From assembly GCA_046154665.1 (NCBI GenBank), contig JBJXFG010000104.1, positions 16,246-80,245 of the forward strand: a stretch of 64,000 nucleotides of DNA, given 5' to 3'. The DNA comes from JAFLCM01 sp046154665 (GTDB lineage Bacteria > Planctomycetota > Phycisphaerae > Phycisphaerales > UBA1924). The number at the start of each line of letters is the position of its first letter. Positions within the stretch are counted from its first letter, which is position 1. The notes under the pieces are model-generated. The model was not told where the DNA came from. It searched no databases and saw only the letters and a program-made list of their open reading frames with translations. A program made the translations under genes and the position numbers. Positions 25,968-33,844 of this stretch are shown one piece after another.

Positions 25968-27239
25968 ATGGGATACAAGGTCACCGGCATCGGTTTCGAA
26001 GGGCTCGATCCTGTCGCCATCCCGATGTGGCGCGCCAGCGGAGCCTCGGTCGAATCCAACTCCACCGGCGTCGGAAAACTGCAAGACGCCGCCAGCCAGG
26101 TCGTCCCCGCCGTCGCCGCATTCGTTCGCGGAGACCAAGTCCGTCCACAACTCCGCATCCAGCTCACCCGCGACGGAATCAACGACATCGGCGGCCAGGC
26201 CACCATCACAGCCACCGCAGTCAACTCAGACCAGCCTCCGCTCGTCGCGAACACGCAGCTCCAGTTCGACCTGCAGAACCGTTCCCAGGCCATCATGCTC
26301 GCTTGGTCCGTAGACCTCCCCAACGTCGTCGGCATCCACAAGGTCACCCTTCAGTGGACCGTCAAGATCGGCCAAGGAAACGTGCTCGTCGTCGGCCAGA
26401 CCGAGGTGCATCTCTACATCGTGAACAAGGCCCCCGTCGCGGTGCCGGGAGTCGTCGAGTCACACCGCATGCTCGCCGAACTCGCCGCATGGTCATGCGA
26501 GTTCGCCGCCGAAAAGACGAACGATGTCGAGATCGCCGACGCCATCTTCGCTCAACTCAACAAGACGAACATCAAGTACGGGCCGGAGGGCGATGCCGAC
26601 ACGATCCCTCAGGCCATCAGCGAAGGCGCGGCCATGTGCGGCCTCTGGGGCAAACTCCTCCAGGCGCTCTTCGCTTGGCACGGAATCGAAGCGCCGCGCC
26701 GATTCTTTACTTTCAAACTCGCCGACGTGGAACCGCAACGAAGCGAGTCCGCCTGGGCCGCGATCGTCGTCAAGACCTTCGGCATGAACCGGAACGGCAT
26801 GCCGAACTACACCAAGAGGCCGTACTACGACTACAGCGGAGATTACCCCATTCCCTCGGACCCACAAATCATCACGACCGCCGACATCGTTCGATGGCGA
26901 TTCTGGGCGGATCGTGCCCAGCCGTCAGCCGGTGACGGCCACCAACTCGTCTACCTCTCCGACCCTCAGCACAACGCCGTCATCCTCTATGACCCGAGCT
27001 TCAACTTCAGAAATCAGTACGAAGGAACCATCCCAACTCTCGACATCAATCCCGTCTACGGCGAGGCCATCCTCACCTTCAAACAGCAGTACCTCGACTC
27101 CCAGATCGCCTACTTTATGGAGAACATCACCATCTTGAACGCGCGCTACGAAGGCGTGCCCAGCGGCAAAAACGGCCTGACCGTCCTCACCCAGAACATC
27201 CCAGCCGAGAAGATCGGCCTCATCTGGATGCAAGGCTGA
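25968..27239 (+). CDS. Cys-His-Asp protein, transglutaminase/papain-like (copy 2)
   Basis: 423 residues from the ATG at 25968 (CGAGGAAC upstream; an in-frame TTG at 25947 is less likely). The layout is the same as copy 1: a beta-rich N-terminal half starting M-G-Y-K-V-T-G-I-G-F, then A-A-M-C-G-L-W-G-K-L-L-Q-A-L-F (Cys224), A-G-D-G-H-Q-L-V-Y-L (His325) and V-I-L-Y-D-P-S-F-N (Asp342). The sequence has diverged strongly outside these motifs, so the duplication is old and the catalytic residues are probably under selection. There is no signal peptide. Confidence 0.85.
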   Translation: MGYKVTGIGFEGLDPVAIPMWRASGASVESNSTGVGKLQDAASQVVPAVAAFVRGDQVRPQLRIQLTRDGINDIGGQATITATAVNSDQPPLVANTQLQFDLQNRSQAIMLAWSVDLPNVVGIHKVTLQWTVKIGQGNVLVVGQTEVHLYIVNKAPVAVPGVVESHRMLAELAAWSCEFAAEKTNDVEIADAIFAQLNKTNIKYGPEGDADTIPQAISEGAAMCGLWGKLLQALFAWHGIEAPRRFFTFKLADVEPQRSESAWAAIVVKTFGMNRNGMPNYTKRPYYDYSGDYPIPSDPQIITTADIVRWRFWADRAQPSAGDGHQLVYLSDPQHNAVILYDPSFNFRNQYEGTIPTLDINPVYGEAILTFKQQYLDSQIAYFMENITILNARYEGVPSGKNGLTVLTQNIPAEKIGLIWMQG

Positions 27240-27243
27240 ACCC

Positions 27244-27630
27244 ATGCCCCGCAAACACCACCTCATCCACACAAGCCTCAGCACCGACCGCCCACCCGCG
27301 CCCCCGCACTGGCACGAACTCCTCGCCGCCGCCGACGAACTCCGCGCCGACCATTCGCCAGAGGCCACCGAACTGCTCCGACGCCTCGCCGCCCACGACC
27401 GCTCCATCGAACTGCACCCCAACAGCGAGCACCCGCACATAACCAACGCCGCCGGCATGCTCCGCGCCAAGGCCATCTCCGAACTCGCCGACCGCGACGG
27501 CCCCGCCCATCTCGAACTCATCGCCCAGGCCGCCTTCGGCACCCACCACGACACCCACGTCAAAGACCTCGCCACCCACTGCTTCCGACGCGTCGCCGCC
27601 CAACTCGTGAGAACGCCGACAAACCCATAG
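27244..27630 (+). CDS. Small helical-repeat protein paired with copy 2
   Basis: 128 residues; its ATG lies four bases after the stop of the preceding gene, so translation is probably coupled. It shows W-H-E-L-L-A-A-A-D-E-L, A-T-E-L-L-R-R-L-A-A-H, M-L-R-A-K-A-I-S-E-L-A and L-A-T-H-C-F-R-R-V-A-A, matching the helices of its paralogue at 25390 but without the Pro-rich tail. It is the last gene before a strong terminator. Function unknown; its strict pairing with the Cys-His-Asp protein suggests a dedicated partner. Confidence 0.8.
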   Translation: MPRKHHLIHTSLSTDRPPAPPHWHELLAAADELRADHSPEATELLRRLAAHDRSIELHPNSEHPHITNAAGMLRAKAISELADRDGPAHLELIAQAAFGTHHDTHVKDLATHCFRRVAAQLVRTPTNP

Positions 27631-27639
27631 CGCCAAAGA

Positions 27640-27671
27640 AAAGAGCCCGCGCCACCAGGCGCGGGCTCTTT
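27640..27671. terminator. Bidirectional rho-independent terminator
   Basis: A 14-bp perfect stem aaagagcccgcgcc/ggcgcgggctcttt with a four-base loop, with A-rich sequence on the left and T-rich on the right. It lies between the plus-strand island genes and the convergent protease/partner genes and should stop transcription from both sides. Confidence 0.9.
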
Positions 27672-27707
27672 GACCTTTGAAACCAAGCACACGGGCACCC
27701 ACGCCCG

Positions 27708-27944
27708 CTACCACGTCGGCCCGTCCTCCGGCGGATCGATGCCCATGCTCGCGTTGGGCGCGACGTCCGCCACGCCCTCGAGCTTCCGCACCTTTTTCGC
27801 CGCCGCCGCCGTCGCCGTGCCCGTCACGCAGCCGATCGCGGCCATCGTCTCGGTCACGGTAAATCCCGCCTCTTTGAGGCGCTGCTTCACCGATCGCAGC
27901 GGGACGTCGCCCTTCAGCGTCACGATCCATTCGGGCTTCGGCAT
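27708..27944 (-). CDS. Small peptidase-inhibitor-I9-like protein
   Basis: 78 residues. W-I-V-T-L-K-G-D-V-P, V-K-Q-R-L-K-E-A-G-F-T-V and K-K-V-R-K-L-E-G-V-A-D-V-A-P form the beta-alpha-beta pattern of the subtilisin propeptide/inhibitor I9 fold (ferredoxin-like, ending in the E-G-V-x-x-V type motif). It lies 45 bases downstream of the subtilase on the same strand, so a role as separate chaperone or inhibitor of that protease is likely. The family match is by pattern only. Confidence 0.78.
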   Translation of the reverse strand: MPKPEWIVTLKGDVPLRSVKQRLKEAGFTVTETMAAIGCVTGTATAAAAKKVRKLEGVADVAPNASMGIDPPEDGPTW

Positions 27945-27989
27945 GGCACAAACCTCCGAACGAGGGGCGGGGGCACCGCGGTTGGCGTG

Positions 27990-29291
27990 TTACGGGGCTT
28001 GCACCAACCCCGCGCCAACCCGCGAGAGAGGGTAGGGCAGCGAACGCGCCGACGCCTGCAACTGCCGCCACAGCGCCTGCCCGCGCAGCCGAACGTTCGA
28101 CTGCGCCCACAACGCCGCGCAACCCGCCACATGCGGACACGCCATGCTCGTCCCGCTGATCGTCTTGTACCGCACCGGCATCGGCCACGACGAGAACACG
28201 TCACGCCCGGGCGCGGCGATCTCGATCTTCCCGAAGTTCGAGAAACTGGAGGGGTTCAATCGCGGGTCCAACGACGCCACAGACATGATGCTCGGAGAGT
28301 TCGCCGGCGCTCCCGTGGCCGCGGCCGCGTTCCCCGCCGCCGCGATGATCAGAAGCCCCGAACGCAACGCCGCGTTCCCCGCGTTCGTATACGAAGGCTG
28401 CGGCGCGATCTGCGCACCCAGCGACATCGAGATCACCTCGCACTTGTTCGCGATCGCCCAGTTCATCCCCGCCAGCACACCGGCCATTGTGCCGTTGCCC
28501 GCGTTCGTCAGCACCTTCCCGATGAAGATCCGCGAGGCGTACGCGATCCCGTACCGCGGCGTCGAGCCCGCCGGCGCCCGAGTCCCTTCCGCCGTGCCCG
28601 TGCAGTGCGTCCCGTGACCGTTCAGGTCCTGCACCGGCTGCCCGACAAACGTCTGCGCCGTCACCGGGCGGCCCGCAAAGTCAGGGTGCTTCAGGTCGAA
28701 GCCGGTGTCGAGTACCGCCACCTTGATCCCCTTGCCCGAGAACTTGCTCGGCGGCACCTTGCACGCCGTCAGGCCCCACGTCGCGCCCAGCACCTCCGCC
28801 TCGACGTCACCTTCCTCAGCCTCGACCGCGGTCCCGAGGTCACGCGCGATCGTGTTCGCCGCGCTCAGGAACCCGCGAAGATAGTCGCTTCCCTCCGCGA
28901 ACATGAAGTACTCAGGGTCCATCGAACCCATCGCCTCGGGCATTGACTCGGCATTCATCGAATGCAGCCCGTGCGCCTCGGCACCATCGGCACCCACCAA
29001 CGCCACCCCGATCTCGGGCAGCACCAGCGCCTCGGCATCGCCAACGTCTTCCAACGTGAACGACTGCCCCGAAAAGTCCCGCGCGTCCGCCACTTTAAAC
29101 TTCTGATCCTGCAACGCCTGCAGCCCCGCCTCGGCATCGCCCTCCGGGAACGTGATCAGGTACCGACCAGTCTCCAAAGACTCCGACCCGCGATCCGACG
29201 CCGCCAACAACATCTCATCAGGACTCGCGCCGACGCGAGCCGTCTTGAAATCAGCATTGCTCATCGAACGAGGCGAAGAACGCTTTGCCAT
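27990..29291 (-). CDS. Subtilisin-like serine protease (S8) without signal peptide
   Basis: 433 residues from the ATG at 29291 (AGGAGAAA upstream). Catalytic motifs are V-A-V-L-D-T-G (Asp195), N-G-H-G-T-H-C (His226), A-A-A-G-N (Asn321) and G-T-S-M-A-C-P-H-V-A-G (Ser382). Residues about 40-160 include a beta-alpha prodomain-like part (Y-L-I-T-F-P-E-G-D-A) and a charged linker. No Sec signal is visible at this start. The protease probably works in the cytoplasm or leaves the cell by another route. It borders the R-body island and shares the terminator at 27640 with it, so it may belong to the same system. Confidence 0.92.
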   Translation of the reverse strand: MAKRSSPRSMSNADFKTARVGASPDEMLLAASDRGSESLETGRYLITFPEGDAEAGLQALQDQKFKVADARDFSGQSFTLEDVGDAEALVLPEIGVALVGADGAEAHGLHSMNAESMPEAMGSMDPEYFMFAEGSDYLRGFLSAANTIARDLGTAVEAEEGDVEAEVLGATWGLTACKVPPSKFSGKGIKVAVLDTGFDLKHPDFAGRPVTAQTFVGQPVQDLNGHGTHCTGTAEGTRAPAGSTPRYGIAYASRIFIGKVLTNAGNGTMAGVLAGMNWAIANKCEVISMSLGAQIAPQPSYTNAGNAALRSGLLIIAAAGNAAAATGAPANSPSIMSVASLDPRLNPSSFSNFGKIEIAAPGRDVFSSWPMPVRYKTISGTSMACPHVAGCAALWAQSNVRLRGQALWRQLQASARSLPYPLSRVGAGLVQAP

Positions 29292-29812
29292 GATTTTCTC
29301 CTGTTCACGCTCCGACGGAGCATGACACGGTGGATGCCGACCGGCCGCGAAGAACGCCCCGCAGCCAGACGGCACGGAACTTGTTGCGAATGTCCCAACC
29401 ATCAGCCACAGCCGTCGGAAAAGCAACCTATTTCAGGCAATCCACCAAGAACGCACATGACGAAATGCGCATAAAACTTTACACTCATTGCGTGAAATGA
29501 ACACGCAAAGACCAGGCGCTTCTGACCAATCGACGACAAGTATGCCGCCGATCCCCGCCCAGCGACCCCAAGGCACCCGTCAGAGAGAACCCACGCATGG
29601 ATGACTTGACATGTTTGTGCGTCAAAACAACCGATTGCTGACACAATGCTGAGTCGGTTGAACAGGGGAGGCCTCCCCTGCCTTCCCGATCATCCACCGA
29701 TTCTCCACCCCCAAACCCCGTCCAGTGGGAGCTGATTTCACGCACTCTCAGACAACCCCGCCGGCGAATCATCGCGCGGAAGCATCGCCCCTTGCTCAGG
29801 AACAACGACCCC
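29292..29812. other. Gene-free gap with lower GC and a palindrome
   Basis: 520 bases between the protease start and the repressor stop, noticeably richer in A and T than neighbouring DNA. Short open frames here have no recognisable features and atypical composition. It should contain the protease promoter. A 7-7-7 inverted repeat is listed separately at 29488-29508. Confidence 0.5.
29488..29508. promoter_or_regulatory. Inverted repeat, possible operator
   Basis: ttgcgtg-aaatgaa-cacgcaa: two perfect 7-base arms around a 7-base spacer, in the less GC-rich region upstream of the protease gene. Size and symmetry suit a dimeric HTH regulator. The CI/LexA-like repressor encoded next door is one candidate; no binding evidence exists. 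Confidence 0.4.
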
Positions 29813-30760
29813 TCACCCCCGCTTCACCGCCCGAACCACATACACCGCCGCATAAAGCCCCGCCACCTCCTCGCGAAGCACCGACCGCGGCGCATACGCC
29901 GGATTCAAGGGCTGCAAGCGGATGATCTCCGCGCCGGCCCCGCTCGCCCCACCAACACCCCCCGCGCCATCGCCCGAAACACCCGGCACCCCGCCAGGGT
30001 CAGAGCCGCCGCGTTCGTCGCGATCCTCAGCCACACCCTCAAAATAAACTCGCTTGAACGTCGTCTCTTCGTTCCGCTCGAAGCGAACAAAGCAGTCGCT
30101 CCCCTCCACCGTCGGCGCCGACGGGCTGAACACCACGATGTCGCCCTCTCGATACACCGGCTCCATCGAGTCGCCAACCACCCGGGCCGCGAACGCGTCC
30201 GCGTCGTACACATCCGGCACACTCACATACTCGTCCGCCACCCGCGCCGGATAGCCCAGATCGGTGAACTCGCGCGGATACCCCGCCGCCACACGGTTCA
30301 CCACCGGAACCTGCATCGGCAGCGACCCCATCATCGCCAGGTTCCCCCCGGAGCCCCCCCCAGCCCCCCCAGCCGCTCCGCCTTCGCCCGACGCCGTCGC
30401 GCACAGCGAGTTGACCAGCCGCTCGAGCTCGCCGCGCTTGAACACGTCATCGACCCCCTCGCGCTGCAGCAGCTCCGCCAACCGACGCCCCGCACGCGAC
30501 TGGTCCTCCAGCGACCGCACGTGCTCCCGCACCGGCGAGGGCGTCGCCTTCCACACCCCCGCCAAAACCAGCGTCCCCTCCGCAAACTCCAGCGCCTTCT
30601 CGAGCCGGCGCAGCATCGCCTCGGAAGGCACCGTGTCGCGCGAGTCATTCTCCAGTGACGACAGATACCCCTTCGTGCACCCGGCACGATCAGCCACGGC
30701 CTGCAGCGTCAGCCGCAACGCCTTCCGCCGTTCGTGAATTGTTTGCCCGAGGTTGCGCAT
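29813..30760 (-). CDS. CI/LexA-type repressor (XRE HTH + S24 peptidase)
   Basis: 315 residues from the ATG at 30760. Residues about 1-65 are an XRE helix-turn-helix (L-G-Q-T-I-H-E-R-R-K-A-L, L-Q-A-V-A-D-R-A-G-C-T-K-G-Y-L-S-S-L-E). After a Gly/Ala-rich linker, residues about 150-240 and the C-terminus make an S24 LexA-like domain with R-V-V-G-D-S-M-E-P-V-Y-R-E-G-D-I-V (catalytic Ser) and a lysine in T-T-F-K-R-V. A Gly/Asp-rich insertion splits the end of the domain. Such proteins repress phage or mobile-element genes and self-cleave on DNA damage. It is divergent from the HTH gene of the phage-like block. Confidence 0.9.
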   Translation of the reverse strand: MRNLGQTIHERRKALRLTLQAVADRAGCTKGYLSSLENDSRDTVPSEAMLRRLEKALEFAEGTLVLAGVWKATPSPVREHVRSLEDQSRAGRRLAELLQREGVDDVFKRGELERLVNSLCATASGEGGAAGGAGGGSGGNLAMMGSLPMQVPVVNRVAAGYPREFTDLGYPARVADEYVSVPDVYDADAFAARVVGDSMEPVYREGDIVVFSPSAPTVEGSDCFVRFERNEETTFKRVYFEGVAEDRDERGGSDPGGVPGVSGDGAGGVGGASGAGAEIIRLQPLNPAYAPRSVLREEVAGLYAAVYVVRAVKRG

Positions 30761-31079
30761 GGGGGTGGGGGTGTCGGAAGCCGGGAGTTGGAGGCACCCA
30801 GCAGGGGTCATCGGAAGCCGCGCCCTGCGGGTTCTCCATCACAGTCACCGGCGGCGCGCGCTTTCTTCTGGAGATACCGTACAAACTCCTTGCATCAAGT
30901 CAAGTCATGGACATACTCTACATGAAGTTTTCTTGATAGCAAACTATACCCCCAGAATGCCACTCAATCACCAAACAAAGCCGCCGCTCGCGCCACTTAT
31001 CCACAGCAAACCGCCCGCCGAATCCCGCTTCCTGCCCCCGTGCCCCCGTGCCTCAGTGCCCTCCCCGCCAGGAGACCCC
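30761..31079. promoter_or_regulatory. Divergent control region with A/T-rich patch and one DnaA-box match
   Basis: These 319 bases separate the repressor and the HTH gene. Bases about 30880-30960 are A/T-rich for this genome. TTATCCACA, a perfect DnaA-box consensus, lies at 30997-31005. A short period repeat (cccgtgccccc, then cagtgccc) lies near 31037-31065. No repressor operator was identified with confidence. Confidence 0.5.
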
Positions 31080-31643
31080 ATGACCGCCCTCTCCCTCAAC
31101 ACCCGTGCCGAACCGAAGCCCTCACGCCCCCCCCGGCCCCCGCTCACCCTCGTCGGCAACGACGAAACACCCGCGGAACCCGACTCCCACCGCGTCACCC
31201 CCCGCACCATCGACCCCGCGGCGTTCACCGACCTCCGCCGAAAACGCTCCGCCGACGAAGTCGACCGCCTCATCCATCTCGCCCAGTGGCTCCCAGCCTC
31301 GGACCGCGCCCTGGTCCTCTCGGTGTTCCAGGATCACCGCACCACCATCGAGGCCGGCGCGCTCTCATCGATGACGCCGCGAAACGTCCGCAAGCGCCTC
31401 CGCGCCGTGGTCGCGCGCCTGCTCGATCCGAGTTTCGAGTTGGTCGTGCGCTGCCGAGAACGCTGGCCCACCATCCGCCGCCGCGTCGCCACAGCCGTGT
31501 TCCTTCACGGCCGAACGCAACGCGACGCCGCCGCCCACCTGCAACTCACCCTCCACGCGGTCCGCTTCGAGACCCAGCTCATCCGCGCCCTCGCCACCGA
31601 CCCCATCGCAAGACGCGCCACCTCAACAGAACCCCGACCGTAA
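31080..31643 (+). CDS. HTH protein of the phage-like block
   Basis: 187 residues from the ATG at 31080, with AGGAGA upstream. Residues about 55-170 are helical; the part about 135-165 (F-L-H-G-R-T-Q-R-D-A-A-A-H-L-Q-L-T-L-H-A) looks like a sigma-region-4/transposase-type HTH, and S-M-T-P-R-N-V-R-K-R-L-R-A-V-V-A is another helical pair. Function unknown; as the first gene after the divergent repressor it could be a phage-type activator. The N-terminal 50 residues are disordered. Confidence 0.72.
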   Translation: MTALSLNTRAEPKPSRPPRPPLTLVGNDETPAEPDSHRVTPRTIDPAAFTDLRRKRSADEVDRLIHLAQWLPASDRALVLSVFQDHRTTIEAGALSSMTPRNVRKRLRAVVARLLDPSFELVVRCRERWPTIRRRVATAVFLHGRTQRDAAAHLQLTLHAVRFETQLIRALATDPIARRATSTEPRP

Positions 31644-31660
31644 GGGAGGGGTTTCGCCGG

Positions 31661-31709
31661 AAGTGGCCAAGTGGCCAAGTAGCCAAGTGGCCAAGTGGTC
31701 AAGTGCCCA
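31661..31709. repeat. Period-8 tandem repeat (aagtggcc)
   Basis: Six imperfect copies of aagtggcc run from 31661, starting 17 bases after the stop of the HTH gene. They lie in the gap before the ATPase gene and in no credible coding region. Confidence 0.8.
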
Positions 31710-31820
31710 AACCACCCAGAACGTCACACAACGCGCTCGAAGACTCCACGCCGACGATGAGCGCAGCGAATCGACGCGCTCCACACACACGCACCACACG
31801 AGAGCGCAGGCGACCCCCAA

Positions 31821-31856
31821 TCACCAGACCACCAGACCACCAGACCACTCGACCAC
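31821..31856. repeat. Period-8 tandem repeat (accagacc type)
   Basis: About four units of cagaccac in succession lie 16 bases before the GTG of the ATPase-acetyltransferase gene. The unit differs in sequence from the repeat at 31661 but has the same period. Confidence 0.75.
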
Positions 31857-31872
31857 TTCCCTCCCCCCCCCC

Positions 31873-33294
31873 GTGCATCTCACCCTCACCATCCCGCCCC
31901 CGACCCCCGCGCCACCCACGCGCGCCGCCTGCGAGGCCGCCGTGCGCCTCGGCGTCACCCTCCCCGATCTCGACCAAACACCCGCGCCCCTCACCTTCCA
32001 CCTCGAACTCAACCACAGCACTCGCCTCCTCATCACCGGCCCCAGCGGCAGCGGCAAAACCCGCCTCCTGCACACCCTCGAGCACACCCTCCGCGAAAAC
32101 CACGTCCGCGTCATCCGACCGATCGCCGCACCGACCTCGCGCCGCCGCGCCGCACGCAGCGTCCTCGACGCCGTGCTCGCATCACCCGCCAACACCCCAT
32201 CGCGGCTCGACGAAGCGATGCGAGCCCTCGCCTCCGTCGGCCTCTCCGAAGCCCACATCATGGCGCGGCGTGTCTCCGAACTCTCCGCCGGCCAACTCGA
32301 ACGCCTCCGCCTCGCCCGCGCCCTCAGCGACGCCGACCGCGCTGCCATCAACCCGGGGGCCGCGATCCTCATTGACGAGTTCGGCGCCACGCTCGACGAC
32401 GACGCCCTCCGCGCCGTCGCACGCCTCCTGCGCCGCGCCGCCCACGCGCGCCCGAACCTCACGCTGGCGATCGCAACGCACCGCCCCGCGATCGTCCGCG
32501 AAGAACTCGCGCCCACCCACGACATCGATCTCGCCCGCATGCCGCCGGTGGGGCGGGCTTCCAGCCTGCCTCTTCAAAGCAGCCTAATCCACCAGCCAAA
32601 GCAGCTCCCGCCCCACATCACCGAAGGCACAACACAACACCTCGAACTCCTTTCCCAGTACCACTACCGCACCCGCCCGCCCGCCACCATCGACCGCGTC
32701 TTCACCGCCACCGACCCGACCACCCGCCAGCCCATCGCCGTCCTCGCGCTCAGCCGCCCCACCCTCAACGCCGCGTGGCGTCGTTTCGCCTGGCCCGATC
32801 GCTACTCCACCACCGACAAACGCCTCAACGCCCAACGACTCAACAGCGAACTCCGCTGCATTTCTCGAGTCATCGTCGCGCCCAACCACCGCGCCCTCGG
32901 CGTCGCCCGCGCCCTGGTCGCCCACGCCCTCCAGCACGCCCCAACTCCAAACATCGAGGCCCTCGCCGCGATGGGCGCCTCGTGCTCCATCTTCCGCGCC
33001 GCCGGCATGACCGAGTTCCCCGTCCCCATCCAGCCCGCCGATGCGCGCCTGCTCGACTTCCTCACCGACCTGCGCCTCCAACTCTGGCGTCTCGCCACAC
33101 CCCACGAAACCTACGAACGCCTCACCACCGATCGCTCAATCGCCGCGCAGCTTGAACGCGAACTCAGCCTGTGGTCCACATCCAGCCGAGCCACCCGCGC
33201 CACCAGACGCGCCGGCCCTGAAGCCCTCTTCACCAAGGCCTGCCGAAGACTCGCCAGAACACCCCGCGCCTACGCCTGGTCGAGCCCGACTTGA
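31873..33294 (+). CDS. ABC-type ATPase fused to acetyltransferase-like domain (COG2401-like)
   Basis: About 473 residues from the GTG at 31873; the frame upstream only translates tandem repeats. Residues about 45-225 form an ABC ATPase: Walker A I-T-G-P-S-G-S-G-K-T, signature-like L-S-A-G-Q-L-E-R-L-R-L-A, Walker B A-I-L-I-D-E-F-G, and an H-loop (I-A-T-H-R-P). Residues about 245-400 resemble a GNAT fold (I-S-R-V-I-V-A-P-N-H-R-A-L-G-V-A-R-A-L-V). ATPase-acetyltransferase fusions of this type occur in phage-like blocks and archaea with unknown function. A REP-like palindrome is inserted in frame at 32548-32570, in the junction between the domains. Confidence 0.85.
   Translation: MHLTLTIPPPTPAPPTRAACEAAVRLGVTLPDLDQTPAPLTFHLELNHSTRLLITGPSGSGKTRLLHTLEHTLRENHVRVIRPIAAPTSRRRAARSVLDAVLASPANTPSRLDEAMRALASVGLSEAHIMARRVSELSAGQLERLRLARALSDADRAAINPGAAILIDEFGATLDDDALRAVARLLRRAAHARPNLTLAIATHRPAIVREELAPTHDIDLARMPPVGRASSLPLQSSLIHQPKQLPPHITEGTTQHLELLSQYHYRTRPPATIDRVFTATDPTTRQPIAVLALSRPTLNAAWRRFAWPDRYSTTDKRLNAQRLNSELRCISRVIVAPNHRALGVARALVAHALQHAPTPNIEALAAMGASCSIFRAAGMTEFPVPIQPADARLLDFLTDLRLQLWRLATPHETYERLTTDRSIAAQLERELSLWSTSSRATRATRRAGPEALFTKACRRLARTPRAYAWSSPT
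32548..32570. repeat. REP-like palindrome inside the ATPase gene
   Basis: gtggggcgggcttccagcctgcc matches the ggcaggcttccagcctgcc type at 39291-39356. In frame it encodes V-G-R-A-S-S-L-P, the usual translation of this planctomycete palindrome, placed between the ATPase and acetyltransferase-like domains. Confidence 0.75.
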
Positions 33295-33306
33295 TGCCGA
33301 GCCCGC

Positions 33307-33401
33307 GCACCTCCACACCTCCACACCTCCACATCTCCACACCTTCGCACCTCCGCACCTTCGCACCCGCGCACCTCCACACCTCCACACCTCCGCACCT
33401 C
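33307..33401. repeat. Period-8 tandem repeat (cacctcca/cacctccg)
   Basis: About eleven imperfect copies of cacctcc(a/g) fill the gap after the ATPase stop. The reverse complement, cggaggtg, is a cyclic form of the gtgcggag unit at 36328, 52221 and 53651, so one repeat family occurs on both strands. Confidence 0.85.
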
Positions 33402-33411
33402 TCCCCTCCCC

Positions 33412-33609
33412 ATGCCCACCTCAACCCCACTCGCCAAGCCCCCGAACCCCGACGACCTCCCGCACCCCATCACCATCTTCACCACCAAACGCGAGCGCAG
33501 CGCCATCCTCAACGCCCTGAAGCGCTACGACCCCGACCGCCGCGCCGCCCTCTGCAAGGCGCTCAACATCAAACCCAATCCACCCACCAAGCCGCCGCCG
33601 CCAACCTAG
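33412..33609 (+). CDS. Small protein of the phage-like block
   Basis: 65 residues starting 11 bases after the tandem repeat. The middle (I-T-I-F-T-T-K-R-E-R-S-A-I-L-N-A-L, D-R-R-A-A-L-C-K-A-L) forms two amphipathic helices; both ends are Pro-rich. No family is recognised. It was kept because of its codon use and its position between the ATPase and the terminase genes. Confidence 0.55.
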   Translation: MPTSTPLAKPPNPDDLPHPITIFTTKRERSAILNALKRYDPDRRAALCKALNIKPNPPTKPPPPT

Positions 33610-33709
33610 CCCGCGCGCGAAGCGCCCAACGTACCCCGCCGTCCCCCGGCGCGTCATCCAACTCGCCCGATCGACCAAGCGAACCCGCACCACCCCATCG
33701 CCCGGACGC

Positions 33710-33733
33710 GAGCCCAGAGCGTCAGCGACGGGT
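33710..33733. repeat. REP-like element gagcccagagcgtcagcgac type
   Basis: The same 24-base core recurs at 35390-35413 (two changes) and 45221-45244 (identical). Here it lies in the 235-base gap before the possible small-terminase gene; apart from it, the gap holds nothing recognisable. Confidence 0.75.
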
Positions 33734-33844
33734 CTGCACGACCACCACGCTCTCGCCTTGCCGGGAGCCCCGTGCCTGATGACGACCGACAGGCCGCATC
33801 ACGCTTTTCCGAACCCCCTGCTCTCTCGCACAGAAACCAACACC

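Noticed and set aside
29402..29805. Overlapping short open frames in the gap before the protease
   Set aside because: No ribosome-binding site, unusual Cys/His-rich composition and no recognisable domain; more likely a control region.
30997..31005. Chromosomal origin at the DnaA box
   Set aside because: Only one box was found, and genes on both sides of it have the same strand composition, so the composition switch is not here.
31663..31872. N-terminal extension of the ATPase-acetyltransferase
   Set aside because: The extension only translates the period-8 repeats; the GTG at 31873 directly precedes the conserved domain.
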